Positions 54,646 through 64,000 of a stretch of DNA of 64,000 nucleotides are shown piece by piece. Position numbers and translations under genes: made by a program. Positions within the stretch are counted from its first letter, which is position 1; every line of letters starts with the position of its first letter. Under the pieces are notes generated by a model that saw nothing but the letters and a program-made list of their open reading frames with translations, did not search any database and was not told where the DNA came from. This DNA is from Bradyrhizobium yuanmingense (GTDB lineage: Bacteria > Pseudomonadota > Alphaproteobacteria > Rhizobiales > Xanthobacteraceae). Location of the stretch: positions 310,001 to 374,000 of the forward strand of contig NZ_FMAE01000004.1 in assembly GCF_900094575.1 (NCBI RefSeq), in the 5' to 3' direction.

Positions 54646-56457
54646 TTATGCCTGTTCAATCTCTTCGCGGAGCATTTCGAGTTCGAGCCAACGCTCTTCG
54701 GCGGCGGACAGTTCTTCGTGCGCCTTGGCGATGGCAGCCGAGGTGTCGTCGAATTTTTTGCGATCTTTCGCATAGAGACCGGGGTCGTCGAGCACACGCT
54801 GCAATTTTGCGATATCGGCGTGCAGCGTTTCCATCTTCTTCGGCAGCGTTTCCAGCGCGTGCTTCTCGTTGAAGCTGAGCTTGCGCTTGGGCGCGGACGA
54901 GGGGACCGCTGCGCGCTCGTCCTTCTTCTCCGCCAGCGGTGGCGCTTTCGGCGCCTCGCGCTTCAAATCGGCGCCACGTTGGCTCAGCATGTCGCTGTAG
55001 CCACCGGCATATTCGATCCACTTGCCGTTACCCTCCGGCGCAATCACCGAGGTGACGACGCGGTCGAGGAAGTCGCGGTCGTGACTGATCAGGATGACGG
55101 TGCCTTCGTAGTCGCCAAGCATCTCCTCGAGCACGTCGAGCGTTTCGAGGTCGAGATCGTTGGTCGGCTCGTCCAGCACCAGGAGGTTCGACGGCTTTGC
55201 CAGCGCTCGCGCCAGCATCAGCCGGCCGCGCTCGCCGCCCGAGAGCACCTCCAGCGGTGTGCCGCGTTGCTCCTGCGCGAACAGGAAGTCCTTCATGTAG
55301 CCGACGACGTGCTTCGGCTTGCCGCCGACCATGATTTGATCGCCGCGGCCGCCTGTGAGCGCTTCCGCCAGTGTCGATTTCGGATCGAGGCTTTCGCGAT
55401 GCTGGTCGAGCGTCGCCATCTCCAGATTGGCGCCGAGACGTATCGTCCCGGAATCCGGCTGCATGCCGCCGGTGAGCAGGTTGACCAGCGTGGTCTTGCC
55501 GGCGCCGTTCGGCCCGATGATGCCGAGCCGGTCGCCGCGCTGGATGCGGGTGGAGAAATTCTCGACGATCTTGCGCTCGCCGTAGGATTTCGTGATGCCC
55601 TTGGCCTCGATCACCAGCTTGCCGGACTGCTCGGCTTCGCTGGCTGCGAGGTTGGCGCTGCCGGCGGTGCCGCGATAGTTGCGGCGCTGGGCGCGCAGCG
55701 CATGCAGATTGGCGAGCCGCTTGACGTTGCGCTTGCGGCGGCCGGAGACGCCGTGGCGCAGCCAGTGCTCCTCGTCGACGATCTTGCGGTCGAGCTTGTG
55801 CTGGTCGCGCTCCTCCTCGGCCAGCACCTCGTCGCGCCAGCTCTCGAACGAGGCAAAGCCGCGATCGATCTGCTTGATCCGGCCGCGATCGAGCCAAGCG
55901 GTGGAGCGCGAGAGATTGGTCAGGAAGCGACGGTCGTGGCTGATGATGACGAGCGCGCTGCGCCTGGAGTCGAGCTCCTGCTCCAGCCATTCGATGGTGG
56001 CGAGATCGAGATGGTTGGTCGGCTCGTCCAGCAGCAGGATGTCGGGCGAGGGCGCCAGCACGAAGGCCAGCGCCGCGCGGCGCGCCTCGCCACCGGAGAG
56101 GTTGTGCGGGTTCTCCTCGCCGGTGAGGCCGAGCTGTTCCAGGAGATAGCGCGCCTGGTGCTGGTCGTCCCCCGGCGCGAGCCCGGACTCGACATAGGCG
56201 AGCGTGGTCTTGTGGCCGCCGAAATCCGGCTCCTGCGGCAGGTAGCGCACCGTCGCGCCGGGCTGCACGAAGCGCGTGCCGGCGTCAGGCTCGACCAGGC
56301 CGGCTGCGATCTTCAGCAGAGTCGACTTGCCGGAGCCGTTGCGGCCGATCAGGCAGACCCGTTCGGATGGCGCGACGTTGAGCTCGACGCCCGACAGCAG
56401 CGGCGTGCCGCCAAAGGTCAGCCTGATGTCTTTGAGTTGGATCAGCGGCGGGGCCAT
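54646..56457 (-). CDS. uup: ABC-F ATPase, Uup-like
   Basis: 603 residues and two ABC cassettes without membrane segments. Walker A sites are GRNGSGKSTLL and GPNGAGKTTLV, signatures LSGGEARRAALA and LSGGERGRLMLA, with Walker B DEPTNHLDL and DEPTNDLDL. A C-terminal Uup-type coiled coil (about 525-603, ALETLPKKMETLHADI) is present. Ribosome- or DNA-associated rather than transport. The name uup is by resemblance only. It precedes the D-threonine-aldolase-like gene by 3 nt. Confidence 0.93.
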   Translation of the reverse strand: MAPPLIQLKDIRLTFGGTPLLSGVELNVAPSERVCLIGRNGSGKSTLLKIAAGLVEPDAGTRFVQPGATVRYLPQEPDFGGHKTTLAYVESGLAPGDDQHQARYLLEQLGLTGEENPHNLSGGEARRAALAFVLAPSPDILLLDEPTNHLDLATIEWLEQELDSRRSALVIISHDRRFLTNLSRSTAWLDRGRIKQIDRGFASFESWRDEVLAEEERDQHKLDRKIVDEEHWLRHGVSGRRKRNVKRLANLHALRAQRRNYRGTAGSANLAASEAEQSGKLVIEAKGITKSYGERKIVENFSTRIQRGDRLGIIGPNGAGKTTLVNLLTGGMQPDSGTIRLGANLEMATLDQHRESLDPKSTLAEALTGGRGDQIMVGGKPKHVVGYMKDFLFAQEQRGTPLEVLSGGERGRLMLARALAKPSNLLVLDEPTNDLDLETLDVLEEMLGDYEGTVILISHDRDFLDRVVTSVIAPEGNGKWIEYAGGYSDMLSQRGADLKREAPKAPPLAEKKDERAAVPSSAPKRKLSFNEKHALETLPKKMETLHADIAKLQRVLDDPGLYAKDRKKFDDTSAAIAKAHEELSAAEERWLELEMLREEIEQA

Positions 56458-56459
56458 GG

Positions 56460-56951
56460 CTAACCTTGGCTCGTTACGGCCTGATCTGCGCGGCGGCGCT
56501 GGATCCGGCGCAGCGTCTGGTCGAGCGCCGAGAGGAAGGCGGAGCGGTCTCGCGGCGAGAACGAGCGCGGGCCGCCGGTGACTTCACCCGACGAGCGCAG
56601 ATCGGTCATCAGATTGCGCACCGCGAGCGTCATACCGATCGACTCCTCGGTGAACGGCTTGCCGTTCGGGGCGATCACGTCGGCGCCCGCCTTGACGCAG
56701 CGGCTGGCCAGCGGGATGTCCGAGGTCACCACCACGTCGCCAGGCCTCGCGCGCTCGGCGATCCAGTCGTCCGCGGCGTCCATGCCGCTGCCAGCGGCGA
56801 TGCGCTCGATGAGCGGGTCCTGCGGCACGCGGATGAAATTGCCCGCGACCACGCTGACGGGCACGCCGTGCCGGATCGCCACGCGATAGATTTCGTCCTT
56901 CACCGGACAGGCGTCGGCGTCGACATAGATGCGGGTCGGGGTCTCGGTCAT
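56460..56951 (-). CDS. YaiI/YqxD (UPF0178) family protein
   Basis: 163 residues. Acidic PIN-like motifs [18 protein letters not shown] and [20 protein letters not shown] are diagnostic. A nuclease-related role has been suggested for the fold, but no reaction is established. It lies 2 nt upstream of the ABC-F gene and probably heads that operon. Confidence 0.92.
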   Translation of the reverse strand: MTETPTRIYVDADACPVKDEIYRVAIRHGVPVSVVAGNFIRVPQDPLIERIAAGSGMDAADDWIAERARPGDVVVTSDIPLASRCVKAGADVIAPNGKPFTEESIGMTLAVRNLMTDLRSSGEVTGGPRSFSPRDRSAFLSALDQTLRRIQRRRADQAVTSQG

Positions 56952-57058
56952 TCCGCCGCGTGGTACCGCATTCGGGCCGCAAAGGCGAGGGGATTGACCG
57001 CTGTTCCCCGGCGCCTACGATCGGCCCCGCGACAACAAGAATACAGGGAAGATGCCCC

Positions 57059-57859
57059 ATGCCGAACCGGCTCGAAACCTACCGCGTCGAGGCCTACAAC
57101 ACCGCCGAGCAGTCCGAAAACAAGATGCACGATGACAATGTGGCCCGCCGCTTCGGCTTTTCCGGCGGTCTGGTCCCCGGCGTCGATGTCTTCGCCTACA
57201 TGATGCACGTGCCGATCGCGCGGTGGGGCCGCGATTTCCTGTCTCGCGGGCTGGTCGAGGCCCGCTTCATCAAGCCGGTCTATGACGGCGAGACCGCCGA
57301 TGTCGATGCCACCGAGCACAACGGCCTGCTGACCATCGAGGTGTTCAGTCGCACCGAGCTGTGTGCCACGGGAACGGCGTCGCTGCCGGCGGTGGTGCCG
57401 GCATTGTCGTTGAGCGAGTATCTCGAAGTCCCCGCCGCCGCCGAGCGCAAGCCTGTCAGTCCTGCGACATTCGAGCTGGGCAAATGGCTGGGCACGACGC
57501 CGCGCCGGTGGGCCGGGCAGGATGCGGCCGATTATCTCACTGACGTCAGGGAGGCCGATCCGATTTTTGCCCGCGAGGGGCTCGGCCATCCCGGCCTGAT
57601 TCAGCGCGTCATGAACCGCGTGCTGGTGGACAACACCATTCTAGGCCCATGGATCCACGTCGGCAGCCGCATGCAGCTGCTGTCAGCCGCGCGCGCCGGC
57701 GACGAGATCACGGCGCGGGCCAAGGTCACTGCGAATTACGAGAAGAAGGGCCACCGCTTCGTCGAGTTCGACGCGCTGGTCGTCGCCAACGGCACGACGC
57801 CGCTCGCGCATTGCCAGCACACCGCGATCTACCAGCCGCGCGAGCAGGCGGCGGCGTAG
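57059..57859 (+). CDS. two-hotdog MaoC-like protein
   Basis: 266 residues. The N-terminal segment ARRFGFSGGLVPGVDVFAYM and the later AGDEITARAKVTANYEKKGH resemble MaoC hotdog halves, but the catalytic D-x4-H pair is not evident. Binding of an acyl-CoA is likely and catalysis uncertain. AGGGAAG lies about 10 nt before ATG 57059. It faces the YaiI gene divergently. Confidence 0.75.
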   Translation: MPNRLETYRVEAYNTAEQSENKMHDDNVARRFGFSGGLVPGVDVFAYMMHVPIARWGRDFLSRGLVEARFIKPVYDGETADVDATEHNGLLTIEVFSRTELCATGTASLPAVVPALSLSEYLEVPAAAERKPVSPATFELGKWLGTTPRRWAGQDAADYLTDVREADPIFAREGLGHPGLIQRVMNRVLVDNTILGPWIHVGSRMQLLSAARAGDEITARAKVTANYEKKGHRFVEFDALVVANGTTPLAHCQHTAIYQPREQAAA

Positions 57860-57900
57860 CGGACAGTTGGGAAAGCCCACGCCCGTCAATCAAGGACGTC

Positions 57901-58000
57901 GTCATTCCCCGCGAAGGCGGGGAATCCAGTACGCCGCAGCTTCTCGGTCAATCGCTGCCGTCTCGGAGTACTGGATCGCCCAGTCAAGCCGGGCGATGAC
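57901..58000. repeat. dispersed palindrome, GTCATTCCCCGCGAAGGCGGGGAATCCAG family
   Basis: Inner stem TTCCCCGC/GCGGGGAA and outer AGTAC/GTACT pair; outer ends GTCAT/ATGAC. Related to the 40803 element. It separates the hotdog gene from the convergent large-subunit gene. Confidence 0.8.
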
Positions 58001-58029
58001 AGTAGAGTTTGTGGCGACGACAGTGCCCC

Positions 58030-60402
58030 TTACGCCGCCTTGGCCTTCGCCTCCTGGATCGCGCGCCACACCCGCTCGGGGGTCAGCGGCATGTCGATGT
58101 GCTTGATGCCGTACTCCGACAGCGCGTCGAGCACCGCGTTCACCACCGTCGACAGGCTGCCGGCGCAGCCGGCTTCGCCGCAGCCCTTGCTGCCGAGCGG
58201 ATTGGTGGTGGCGGGCACCGGGTGGTCGCCGACCGTCATGTTGGGGACGTCCTCCGCGCGGGGCAGCGCGTAGTCCATCAGCGAACCCGTGATCGGCTGG
58301 CCGCTCTCGTCGTAGCGGATGTGCTCCATCAGCGCCTGGCCGATGCCCTGGACCACGCCGCCATGGAGCTGGCCCGCGACCAGCATCGGGTTGATCACCG
58401 TGCCGAAATCGTTGACCGCGCTGTAGCGCACGATCTGCACTACGCCGGTGTCCGGGTCGATCTCGACCTCGGCGACGTGGCAGCCGTTCGGGAACGCCGA
58501 GGCGACCGGTTCGCTGGTATGGTCGACATCGAGGCTATCAGGCACGCCCTCCGGCACCTTGCCGTCATGCAGACGCTTGGCGAGCTCCATGATGTCGATG
58601 CTGCGATCGGTGCCGGCGATCGTAAAGCTGCCGTCGGCAAACTCGATGTCGGCTTCGGATGCTTCCAGCATGTGCGCGGCGGCGCGCTTGCCTTTCTCGA
58701 TGACGAGTTTTGCGGCCCCCACGATGGCCTGGCCGGTCGCAGTGATCGAGCGTGAGCCGCCGGTGCCGTTGCCGGTGTGGACGATATCGCTGTCACCCTG
58801 CACGAGCTTGACGCTCTCGAAGGGGACGCCGAGCTGCTCGCACAGCACCTGCGCGAACGGCGTGGCATGGCCCTGGCCGTAATCGAGCGTGCCGGTGATG
58901 AGCTGCACGGTGCCGTCACGATCGAACACGATCTTGCCGAGCTCGGGGCTCGGCGGCGCGGTGACTTCGAGATAGGAGCCGACCGCGATGCCGCGCAGCT
59001 TGCCGGCCTTCTTGCTCTCCTTCTTGCGCTTGGCGAAGTTCTCGTGGTCGGAGATTTCGAGCGCCTTGTTGAACACGGCCTGGAAGTCGCCGCTGTCATA
59101 TGTGACGCCGGACGACGCCGCGAACGGGATCTGGTTCGGCTTGATGAAGTTGCGCTTGCGCAAGGTCAGCCGGTTGATGCCCATCTCGTCGGCGGCGCGG
59201 TCGATCAGCCGCTCCATGTAATAGTTCGCCTCGGGCCGGCCGGCGCCGCGATAGGCCCCCATCAGCGTGGTGTTGGTGAGCACCACCTTGATGTCGACCG
59301 CCATCAGCGGCGTGCGATAGACGCTGGAGAAGTTCTTGCCGGTATTGAGCGAAAGCGGCCCCGGCGCGACGCCGGTGATGTAGGCGCCGAGATTGCCGTA
59401 GCCGGACAGCTTTGCCGCGAGGAACTGCCCCTCGGCATCGAGCGCGAGCTCGGCGTGGATCTTCTGGGCGCGGCCGTGGCTGTCGGAGAGGAAGCTGGTG
59501 GAGCGCTCGTCCAGCCACTTCACCGGGCGTCCCAGTGCCTTCGCCGCATACAGAATGCACATGTACTCGGGATAGTTGATGTTCTTCATGCCGAAGGAGC
59601 CGCCGACATTGGCGGTGAGAATGCGCACGTTCTCGTTCGGCACCTTCAGGTTGTTGGCGAGGTTGGCGCGGTTGCCGGCAACGCCCTGCGTCGGCACCTG
59701 AAGCGTGTAGCGCTCGGTCTTCTTGTCGTAGGAGGCAAGCCCCACGCGCGGCTCCATCGAGACCACGGCAACGCGGGTGTTCTCGATGTCGAGCTTGGTC
59801 ACATGAGCGGCGCTGGCGAAGGCGGCGTTCACCTTGTCCATGTCGCCATAGTGGTAGTCGAGCGCGACGTTACCAGGAATGTGGTCATAGAGCTGCGGCG
59901 CGCCGGGCTTGGCGGCTTGCTCCGGGTCCGTCACCGCCGGCAGCGGCTCGATGTCGAGCTCGACCGCCTCGGCCGCGTCGCGCGCCTGAGCCAGCGTCTC
60001 GGCCACCACGAAGGCGACGGGATCGCCGACGAAGCGGACCTTGTCGGTCGCCAGGGGCTGGCGGTTGGTCTGGAGCAGGGGCGAGCCGTCGCGGCTCTTC
60101 AGCGGCAGGCCGCAGGTGAAGGGGCCATAGCCGGCGGCATCAAGATCCTTCCCGGACCACGCCCCCAGCACGCCCGGCATGGCCTTGGCGGCATCGAGGC
60201 CGATGCTGCGGATGATGCCATGGGCATGGGTCGAGCGGACGACTACGGCATGGGCCTGGTTCGGCAGGTTGAAATCGTCGGTGTAGCGGCCCTTGCCGCG
60301 CACCAGCGTGTCATCCTCCTTGCGGCGGACCGGTTGCCCGACGCCATACTTTTGCAGTGCAATAGCGTTCTCGAGCGTCGACGATTTGGTGTGTTCTTGC
60401 AT
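58030..60402 (-). CDS. xanthine-dehydrogenase-family molybdopterin-binding large subunit, CoxL form II type
   Basis: 790 residues. N-terminal LVRGKGRYTDDFNLPNQAHA and the AYRGAGRPEANYY motif of form II CoxL/aldehyde oxidase are seen; the form I CO-oxidiser motif AYRCSFR is not. Mo-pterin loops include GGSFGMKN. It oxidises an aldehyde, heterocycle or similar with an FeS and an FAD subunit, but neither partner gene lies nearby, so they must be elsewhere. ATG 60402 is preferred by homology; the Shine-Dalgarno is weak. Confidence 0.93.
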   Translation of the reverse strand: MQEHTKSSTLENAIALQKYGVGQPVRRKEDDTLVRGKGRYTDDFNLPNQAHAVVVRSTHAHGIIRSIGLDAAKAMPGVLGAWSGKDLDAAGYGPFTCGLPLKSRDGSPLLQTNRQPLATDKVRFVGDPVAFVVAETLAQARDAAEAVELDIEPLPAVTDPEQAAKPGAPQLYDHIPGNVALDYHYGDMDKVNAAFASAAHVTKLDIENTRVAVVSMEPRVGLASYDKKTERYTLQVPTQGVAGNRANLANNLKVPNENVRILTANVGGSFGMKNINYPEYMCILYAAKALGRPVKWLDERSTSFLSDSHGRAQKIHAELALDAEGQFLAAKLSGYGNLGAYITGVAPGPLSLNTGKNFSSVYRTPLMAVDIKVVLTNTTLMGAYRGAGRPEANYYMERLIDRAADEMGINRLTLRKRNFIKPNQIPFAASSGVTYDSGDFQAVFNKALEISDHENFAKRKKESKKAGKLRGIAVGSYLEVTAPPSPELGKIVFDRDGTVQLITGTLDYGQGHATPFAQVLCEQLGVPFESVKLVQGDSDIVHTGNGTGGSRSITATGQAIVGAAKLVIEKGKRAAAHMLEASEADIEFADGSFTIAGTDRSIDIMELAKRLHDGKVPEGVPDSLDVDHTSEPVASAFPNGCHVAEVEIDPDTGVVQIVRYSAVNDFGTVINPMLVAGQLHGGVVQGIGQALMEHIRYDESGQPITGSLMDYALPRAEDVPNMTVGDHPVPATTNPLGSKGCGEAGCAGSLSTVVNAVLDALSEYGIKHIDMPLTPERVWRAIQEAKAKAA

Positions 60403-60612
60403 GGGAATTGACCTGAAAAGCCGGCATTTGCGCATTTTCGCGGCAGCGGAGCACCGGACTCCCTCAAATAACCCACCACCCCCGTTCACGACAACGCACG
60501 ATTGGACATGGTCCCATGTGATGCGTTGTTGCGCAGGCCTGCCGCGCTGCTAATGTTTCAGGCGAATAATCAATTCCAGACCGGCCCGACCGGCCGCGGA
60601 AAGACAGTTTGT

Positions 60613-61686
60613 ATGAATGACCACACGCGGCTCCGCGACGGCCATGCGCCGCATAGCGAGCTGGAGGGGTCGATGGCGGCGGTGGCATTGGCCACCAATC
60701 CGGCCGTCGGCGCGCAGGCGCCGGGAACCGGCGTCTATGCGGCGCTGGACCTCGGCACCAACAATTGCAGGCTGCTGATCGCCTGTCCGACTCAGGACGG
60801 CTTTCGTGTGGTCGATTCCTTCTCGCGCATCATCCGGCTCGGGGAGGGCGTCTCGGCGACGGGGTGCATTAGCGACGCCGCGATCGAGCGCGCCATCGCC
60901 GCGCTCAGCATCTGCCGCGACAAGATCAATCTGCGGAAGGCGCGTCGGCTGCGGCTGATCGCGACCGAAGCCTGCCGCGCGGCTTCGAACGCGGAAGGTT
61001 TCCGCAGCCGCGTTGCGGCCGAGACCGGCATCGAGCTCGAGGTGATCGACCGCGAGACCGAGGCCGCGCTCGCCGTGCTGGGTTGCTCGCCGCTGGTCGA
61101 CCCCAGGGGGCGGGGCGCGATCCTGTTCGACATCGGCGGCGGCTCCACCGAGCTGGTGCGGATCGAGCGCGACGCCACCAATCCGGAGCCGCGCATAAAA
61201 GCCTGGATGTCGATTCCCTATGGTGTGGTCACGCTCGCTGAGCAGTTCGGCGGACGCGACGTCACGCCAGAGATCTATGCCGCCATGGAGCAGGAGGTCG
61301 CAAGCCACGTCGCGCCATTCGCCGAGGAGCACGGCCGCGATCTCGCCGACATGCACCTGCTCGGCACGTCGGGCACGGTGACGACGCTGGCCGGCATCCA
61401 TCTCAACCTCGCGCGCTATGACCGCCGCCGCATCGACAGCATCTGGATGAACGATGCCGACATCACCGCGACCATCAACAAGCTGCTCGGCATGAGCTAC
61501 GAGGAGCGTGCCGCCAACAGCTGCATCAGCGTCGAGCGCGCCGATCTCGTCCTGGCGGGCTGCGCCATCCTCGACGCTATCCGCCGCGCCTTTCCGCTGC
61601 CGCGCCTGCGCGTCGCCGACCGCGGCTTGCGCGAGGGCATGCTGGTCGAGATGATGCGCGAGGACGGCGCGCTCAGGAGCTGGTGA
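60613..61686 (+). CDS. Ppx/GppA exopolyphosphatase-like phosphatase
   Basis: 357 residues of the ASKHA phosphatase group. Phosphate-1 motif [14 protein letters not shown], phosphate-2 [11 protein letters not shown] and adenosine-type [11 protein letters not shown] are all present. It hydrolyses polyphosphate or pppGpp. The short form lacks the long C-terminal domain of full Ppx. ATG 60613 begins about 40 residues before the first motif. It is followed by rlmE with overlapping or abutting codons. Confidence 0.92.
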   Translation: MNDHTRLRDGHAPHSELEGSMAAVALATNPAVGAQAPGTGVYAALDLGTNNCRLLIACPTQDGFRVVDSFSRIIRLGEGVSATGCISDAAIERAIAALSICRDKINLRKARRLRLIATEACRAASNAEGFRSRVAAETGIELEVIDRETEAALAVLGCSPLVDPRGRGAILFDIGGGSTELVRIERDATNPEPRIKAWMSIPYGVVTLAEQFGGRDVTPEIYAAMEQEVASHVAPFAEEHGRDLADMHLLGTSGTVTTLAGIHLNLARYDRRRIDSIWMNDADITATINKLLGMSYEERAANSCISVERADLVLAGCAILDAIRRAFPLPRLRVADRGLREGMLVEMMREDGALRSW

Positions 61687-61688
61687 GT

Positions 61689-62375
61689 ATGGCCAAGGAC
61701 ACTACCGGCCGCTTGCACGTTCAGGTCAAGACCGGCGGCAAGCGCAAATTGTCGTCGAAGCTGTGGCTGGAGCGGCAGCTCAACGATCCCTACGTCGCCA
61801 AAGCCAAGGCGGCGGGCTATCGCTCCCGCGCCGCGTTCAAGCTGCTGGAGATCGACGACAAGTTCCGGCTTCTGAAGCCTGGCATGGCCGTGGTCGATCT
61901 CGGCGCGGCGCCCGGCGGCTGGAGCCAGATCGCCGCCAAGCGCGTCGGATCATTGGAAGGCAAGGGCAAGGTCGTCGCCATCGATCTGTTGGAGATGCCC
62001 GAGATTCCGGGCGTGGATTTCGCGCAGCTCGACTTCATGGACAACGACGCGCCGGAGAAGCTCACCGCGATGCTGGGCGGCAAGGCCGACGTCGTGATGT
62101 CCGACATGGCCGCCAACACCACCGGCCACCGCAAGACCGACCAGCTCCGCATCGTCGGCCTGGTCGAGACGGCGGCGGCCTTTGCCTGCGACGTGCTCAA
62201 ACCCGGCGGCACGTTCCTGGCGAAAACGTTCCAGAGCGGCGCCGATGCTGAGCTGCTGGCCCAGCTCAAGCGCGACTTCGCCACCGTGCGTCACGTCAAG
62301 CCGGCGGCGAGCCGGCAGGATTCCTCGGAACGCTACGTGCTGGCGACGGGATTTCGCGGCGGGGGAGCGGCGTAG
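61689..62375 (+). CDS. rlmE: 23S rRNA 2'-O-methyltransferase
   Basis: 228 residues of the FtsJ/RrmJ family, modifying U2552 of 23S rRNA. The K-D-K-E tetrad is seen: Lys in [10 protein letters not shown], Asp in [10 protein letters not shown], Lys in FLAKTFQ and Glu in SERYVLA. SAM motif [11 protein letters not shown] is present. GTG 61683, overlapping the upstream stop, is an alternative start. Pairing with Ppx/GppA is common in related genomes as I recall. Confidence 0.95.
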   Translation: MAKDTTGRLHVQVKTGGKRKLSSKLWLERQLNDPYVAKAKAAGYRSRAAFKLLEIDDKFRLLKPGMAVVDLGAAPGGWSQIAAKRVGSLEGKGKVVAIDLLEMPEIPGVDFAQLDFMDNDAPEKLTAMLGGKADVVMSDMAANTTGHRKTDQLRIVGLVETAAAFACDVLKPGGTFLAKTFQSGADAELLAQLKRDFATVRHVKPAASRQDSSERYVLATGFRGGGAA

Positions 62376-62386
62376 CCTCGCACTCC

Positions 62387-62512
62387 GTCATTCCGGGGCG
62401 CCTCGAAGAGGCGAGCCCGGAATCCATGTCTCGACGCGTTCCGCGGTGCGATGGATTCTCAGATGCGCAATTGCGCATCATAGTTCGATGCTGCGCATCG
62501 CCCCGGAATGAC
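62387..62512. repeat. dispersed palindrome, CGTCATTCCGGGGCG family with nested GATGCGCAATTGCGCATC
   Basis: Outer arms GTCATTCCGGGGCG and CGCCCCGGAATGAC-like, with an inserted perfect 18-bp palindrome at 62462-62479. The 40803 element also has GCGCAATTGCGC. It lies between convergent rlmE and MFS genes. Confidence 0.85.
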
Positions 62513-62523
62513 CGAGGAGGTAT

Positions 62524-64000
62524 TCACCCCAGCCGCTGATCCCGCACGTCCTGCGTATCCTCGGATGCCGCCTTGACCGCGGCCTTCTCCGCACCCTTGC
62601 CGGCGCCCTTGCGGCTCGCGATCTCCACCGCCTTGCGTCCAGAAATCTCGTGGCCGGCGTCCGCAGGCATCTGCCAGAAGAACCAGCTCGAGGCCGCCGA
62701 GGTCAGCGCGACTACGACGAAGGCGGGCGCGAACACCGTGGCGTTGAGCTCGCTGACATGGCTGAACCACATCGTGGTCTCGACACAGGCCGCGCCGACG
62801 GCGACGCCGGCCGAGATCGCGAGCTGCTGGTTGACGCTAACGAGGGTGGTGGCGCGGCTCATCTGCGCGGTCTCGACGTCGGCATAGGCGACCGTGTTGA
62901 TCGCAGTGAACTGCAGCGAGCGGAAGAAGCCGCCGACCACCAGGATCACCATGATGATGAGCAGCGGCGTCGTCACCGTGAACAGCGCACAGACGCCGAG
63001 AAAGAACGCGCTGACGATCGCGTTCACCGTCATTAAATTGCGGAAGCCGAAGGTGCGGATGATGCGCGCCGCCAGCGTCTTCATGCCCATCGCCCCGAGC
63101 GAGGAGGCAAAGGTGACGAGGCCGGAATGGAACGGCGACAGGCCGAAGCCGATCTGCATCAGGAGCGGCAGCAGGAACGGCAGCGCGCCGATGCCGAGCC
63201 GGAACAGGAAGCCGCCGAACACGGCGGCGCGCAGCGTCGGCAGCTTCAGGAGCGAGAAGTCCAGCACCGGCGATCCGGTCCGCCGCGCATGGATGACGTA
63301 GAGCGTCATCGAGATCGCACCGCCCACGATCAACGCGGCGACGGTGCTCCACGGCAGCAGGTTGAGGCCGGCGACGGAAAGGCCGAAGGCGATGCCTGCG
63401 AGCCCCAGCCCAGAGAGCACCATGCCGTAGAGATCGAACGGCTCGCGTTCCTCGCTCTTGATCGGGTCGATGTACTTCAGCGCCATGAAGATCCCGAGCA
63501 GCCCGATCGGGATGTTGATCAGGAAGATCCAGTGCCAGGACGCATAGGTCGTGATGAAGCCGCCGAGCGGCGGGCCGATCACCGGGCCGATCAGGGCAGG
63601 GACGGTGACCCAGGCCATGGCGTTGACCAGCGCGCTCTTGTCGACAGAGCGCAGCAGCACGAGGCGTCCCACCGGCGTCATCATCGCCCCGCCCATTCCC
63701 TGCAGGATCCGCGCGAACACGAAATCGGTGATCGAGGTCGAGAGCGCGCAGCCGACCGAGCCGACCATGAACACCCCGACGGCGATCGCGAACACCATCC
63801 GCGCGCCGAACCGGTCGGCGGTCCAGCCGCTCGCCGGAATGAACACCGCGAGCGACAGCAGATAGGAGGTGATCGCGAGCTTCAGCGTCAGCGGGCTGGT
63901 GCCGATGTCGGCCGCGATCGCCGGCAGCGAGGTGGCGATCACGGTCGAATCCATGTTCTCCATAAAGAGAGCCGTGGCCACGATCAGCGGAATGACGCGT
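62524..64000 (-). CDS. DHA2-family MFS multidrug exporter (5' end outside window)
   Basis: At least 491 residues with about 14 hydrophobic segments, the EmrB/QacA type. Segments DRFGARMVFAIAVG, LQGMGGAMMTPVGRLVLL and PLGGFITTYASWHWIFLINI are diagnostic. The reading frame is open through the right edge (VIPLIVATALFMEN), so the true start is probably just outside; GTG 63981 is only the first internal option. The C-terminus is Lys/Ala-rich. Substrate unknown. Confidence 0.93.
   Translation of the reverse strand, partial: RVIPLIVATALFMENMDSTVIATSLPAIAADIGTSPLTLKLAITSYLLSLAVFIPASGWTADRFGARMVFAIAVGVFMVGSVGCALSTSITDFVFARILQGMGGAMMTPVGRLVLLRSVDKSALVNAMAWVTVPALIGPVIGPPLGGFITTYASWHWIFLINIPIGLLGIFMALKYIDPIKSEEREPFDLYGMVLSGLGLAGIAFGLSVAGLNLLPWSTVAALIVGGAISMTLYVIHARRTGSPVLDFSLLKLPTLRAAVFGGFLFRLGIGALPFLLPLLMQIGFGLSPFHSGLVTFASSLGAMGMKTLAARIIRTFGFRNLMTVNAIVSAFFLGVCALFTVTTPLLIIMVILVVGGFFRSLQFTAINTVAYADVETAQMSRATTLVSVNQQLAISAGVAVGAACVETTMWFSHVSELNATVFAPAFVVVALTSAASSWFFWQMPADAGHEISGRKAVEIASRKGAGKGAEKAAVKAASEDTQDVRDQRLG

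Noticed and set aside
58030..60402. Carbon monoxide dehydrogenase (form I CoxL)
   Set aside because: The diagnostic AYRCSFR motif is replaced by AYRGAGR, so it belongs to the form II/aldehyde-oxidase-like group.

Overview
The window looks like a chromosomal segment of a high-GC alphaproteobacterium, most probably Bradyrhizobium or a close relative. This rests on gene content (TAXI-type TRAP transport, valine catabolism next to CoA-thioester genes, ExbBD-TonB beside a PiuC remnant) and on many intergenic palindromes of types I associate with Bradyrhizobiaceae. No database search was possible, so the taxonomic call is an inference. About 57 protein genes or gene fragments are supported. I see no rRNA, tRNA, CRISPR array, insertion sequence or prophage.

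Layout. (1) 1-2230: the 5' third of an RND efflux pump gene and its membrane-fusion partner, minus strand. (2) 2605-5479: a decayed small ORF, a 3' remnant of a PKHD-type hydroxylase gene and an intact exbB-exbD-tonB operon with a possible Irr-type iron box upstream. (3) 5467-6633: a site-2 protease homologue followed, after one in-frame amber codon, by a tail-anchored unknown protein. (4) 6781-19203: a sugar or sugar-acid utilisation locus. On the minus strand are a LacI regulator, an IlvD/Edd dehydratase, two SDR dehydrogenases and a GFA protein. On the plus strand are a four-gene ABC sugar importer, a D-erythronate-dehydrogenase-type enzyme, a KDG kinase and a KDPG aldolase. Two 14-bp LacI-type operators tie the two arms together.

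(5) 19264-25232: acyl-CoA genes (SCP-x-type thiolase, family III CoA-transferase, cysteine-less Ltp2-like thiolase with a DUF35 partner, carboxymuconolactone-decarboxylase-like protein), a MazG-like protein and a previously easy-to-miss 33-residue membrane protein. (6) 25364-35467: a divergent locus. On the left are a stand-alone biotin carrier, a TAXI/TRAP transporter and a glutaminase fused to STAS and cyclic-nucleotide-binding domains. On the right are an IclR regulator, a carboxyltransferase and a GMC oxidoreductase. (7) 35747-39348: a secreted Cys/His protein, a GlcD-like FAD oxidase and an MFS carrier.

(8) 39458-43099: thiolase, enoyl-CoA hydratase, hotdog thioesterase and TetR regulator. 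(9) 43249-53447: LysR regulator, then a long plus-strand run beginning with valine degradation (mmsA, isobutyryl-CoA dehydrogenase, 3-hydroxyisobutyryl-CoA hydrolase, mmsB) and continuing with an acyl-CoA ligase, MaoC hydratase, SDR and a TIGR03862-type flavoprotein that seems to start at CTG. (10) 53563-64000: a D-threonine-aldolase-like enzyme, ABC-F ATPase, YaiI-type protein, two-hotdog protein, an orphan xanthine-dehydrogenase/CoxL-type large subunit, Ppx/GppA, RlmE and a truncated DHA2 MFS exporter.

The most interesting candidates are the sugar-acid locus with its two putative downstream branches, the glutaminase fusion in a transporter operon, the biotin carrier plus carboxyltransferase without a biotin carboxylase, the Ltp2-like/DUF35 pair and the 33-residue membrane protein.
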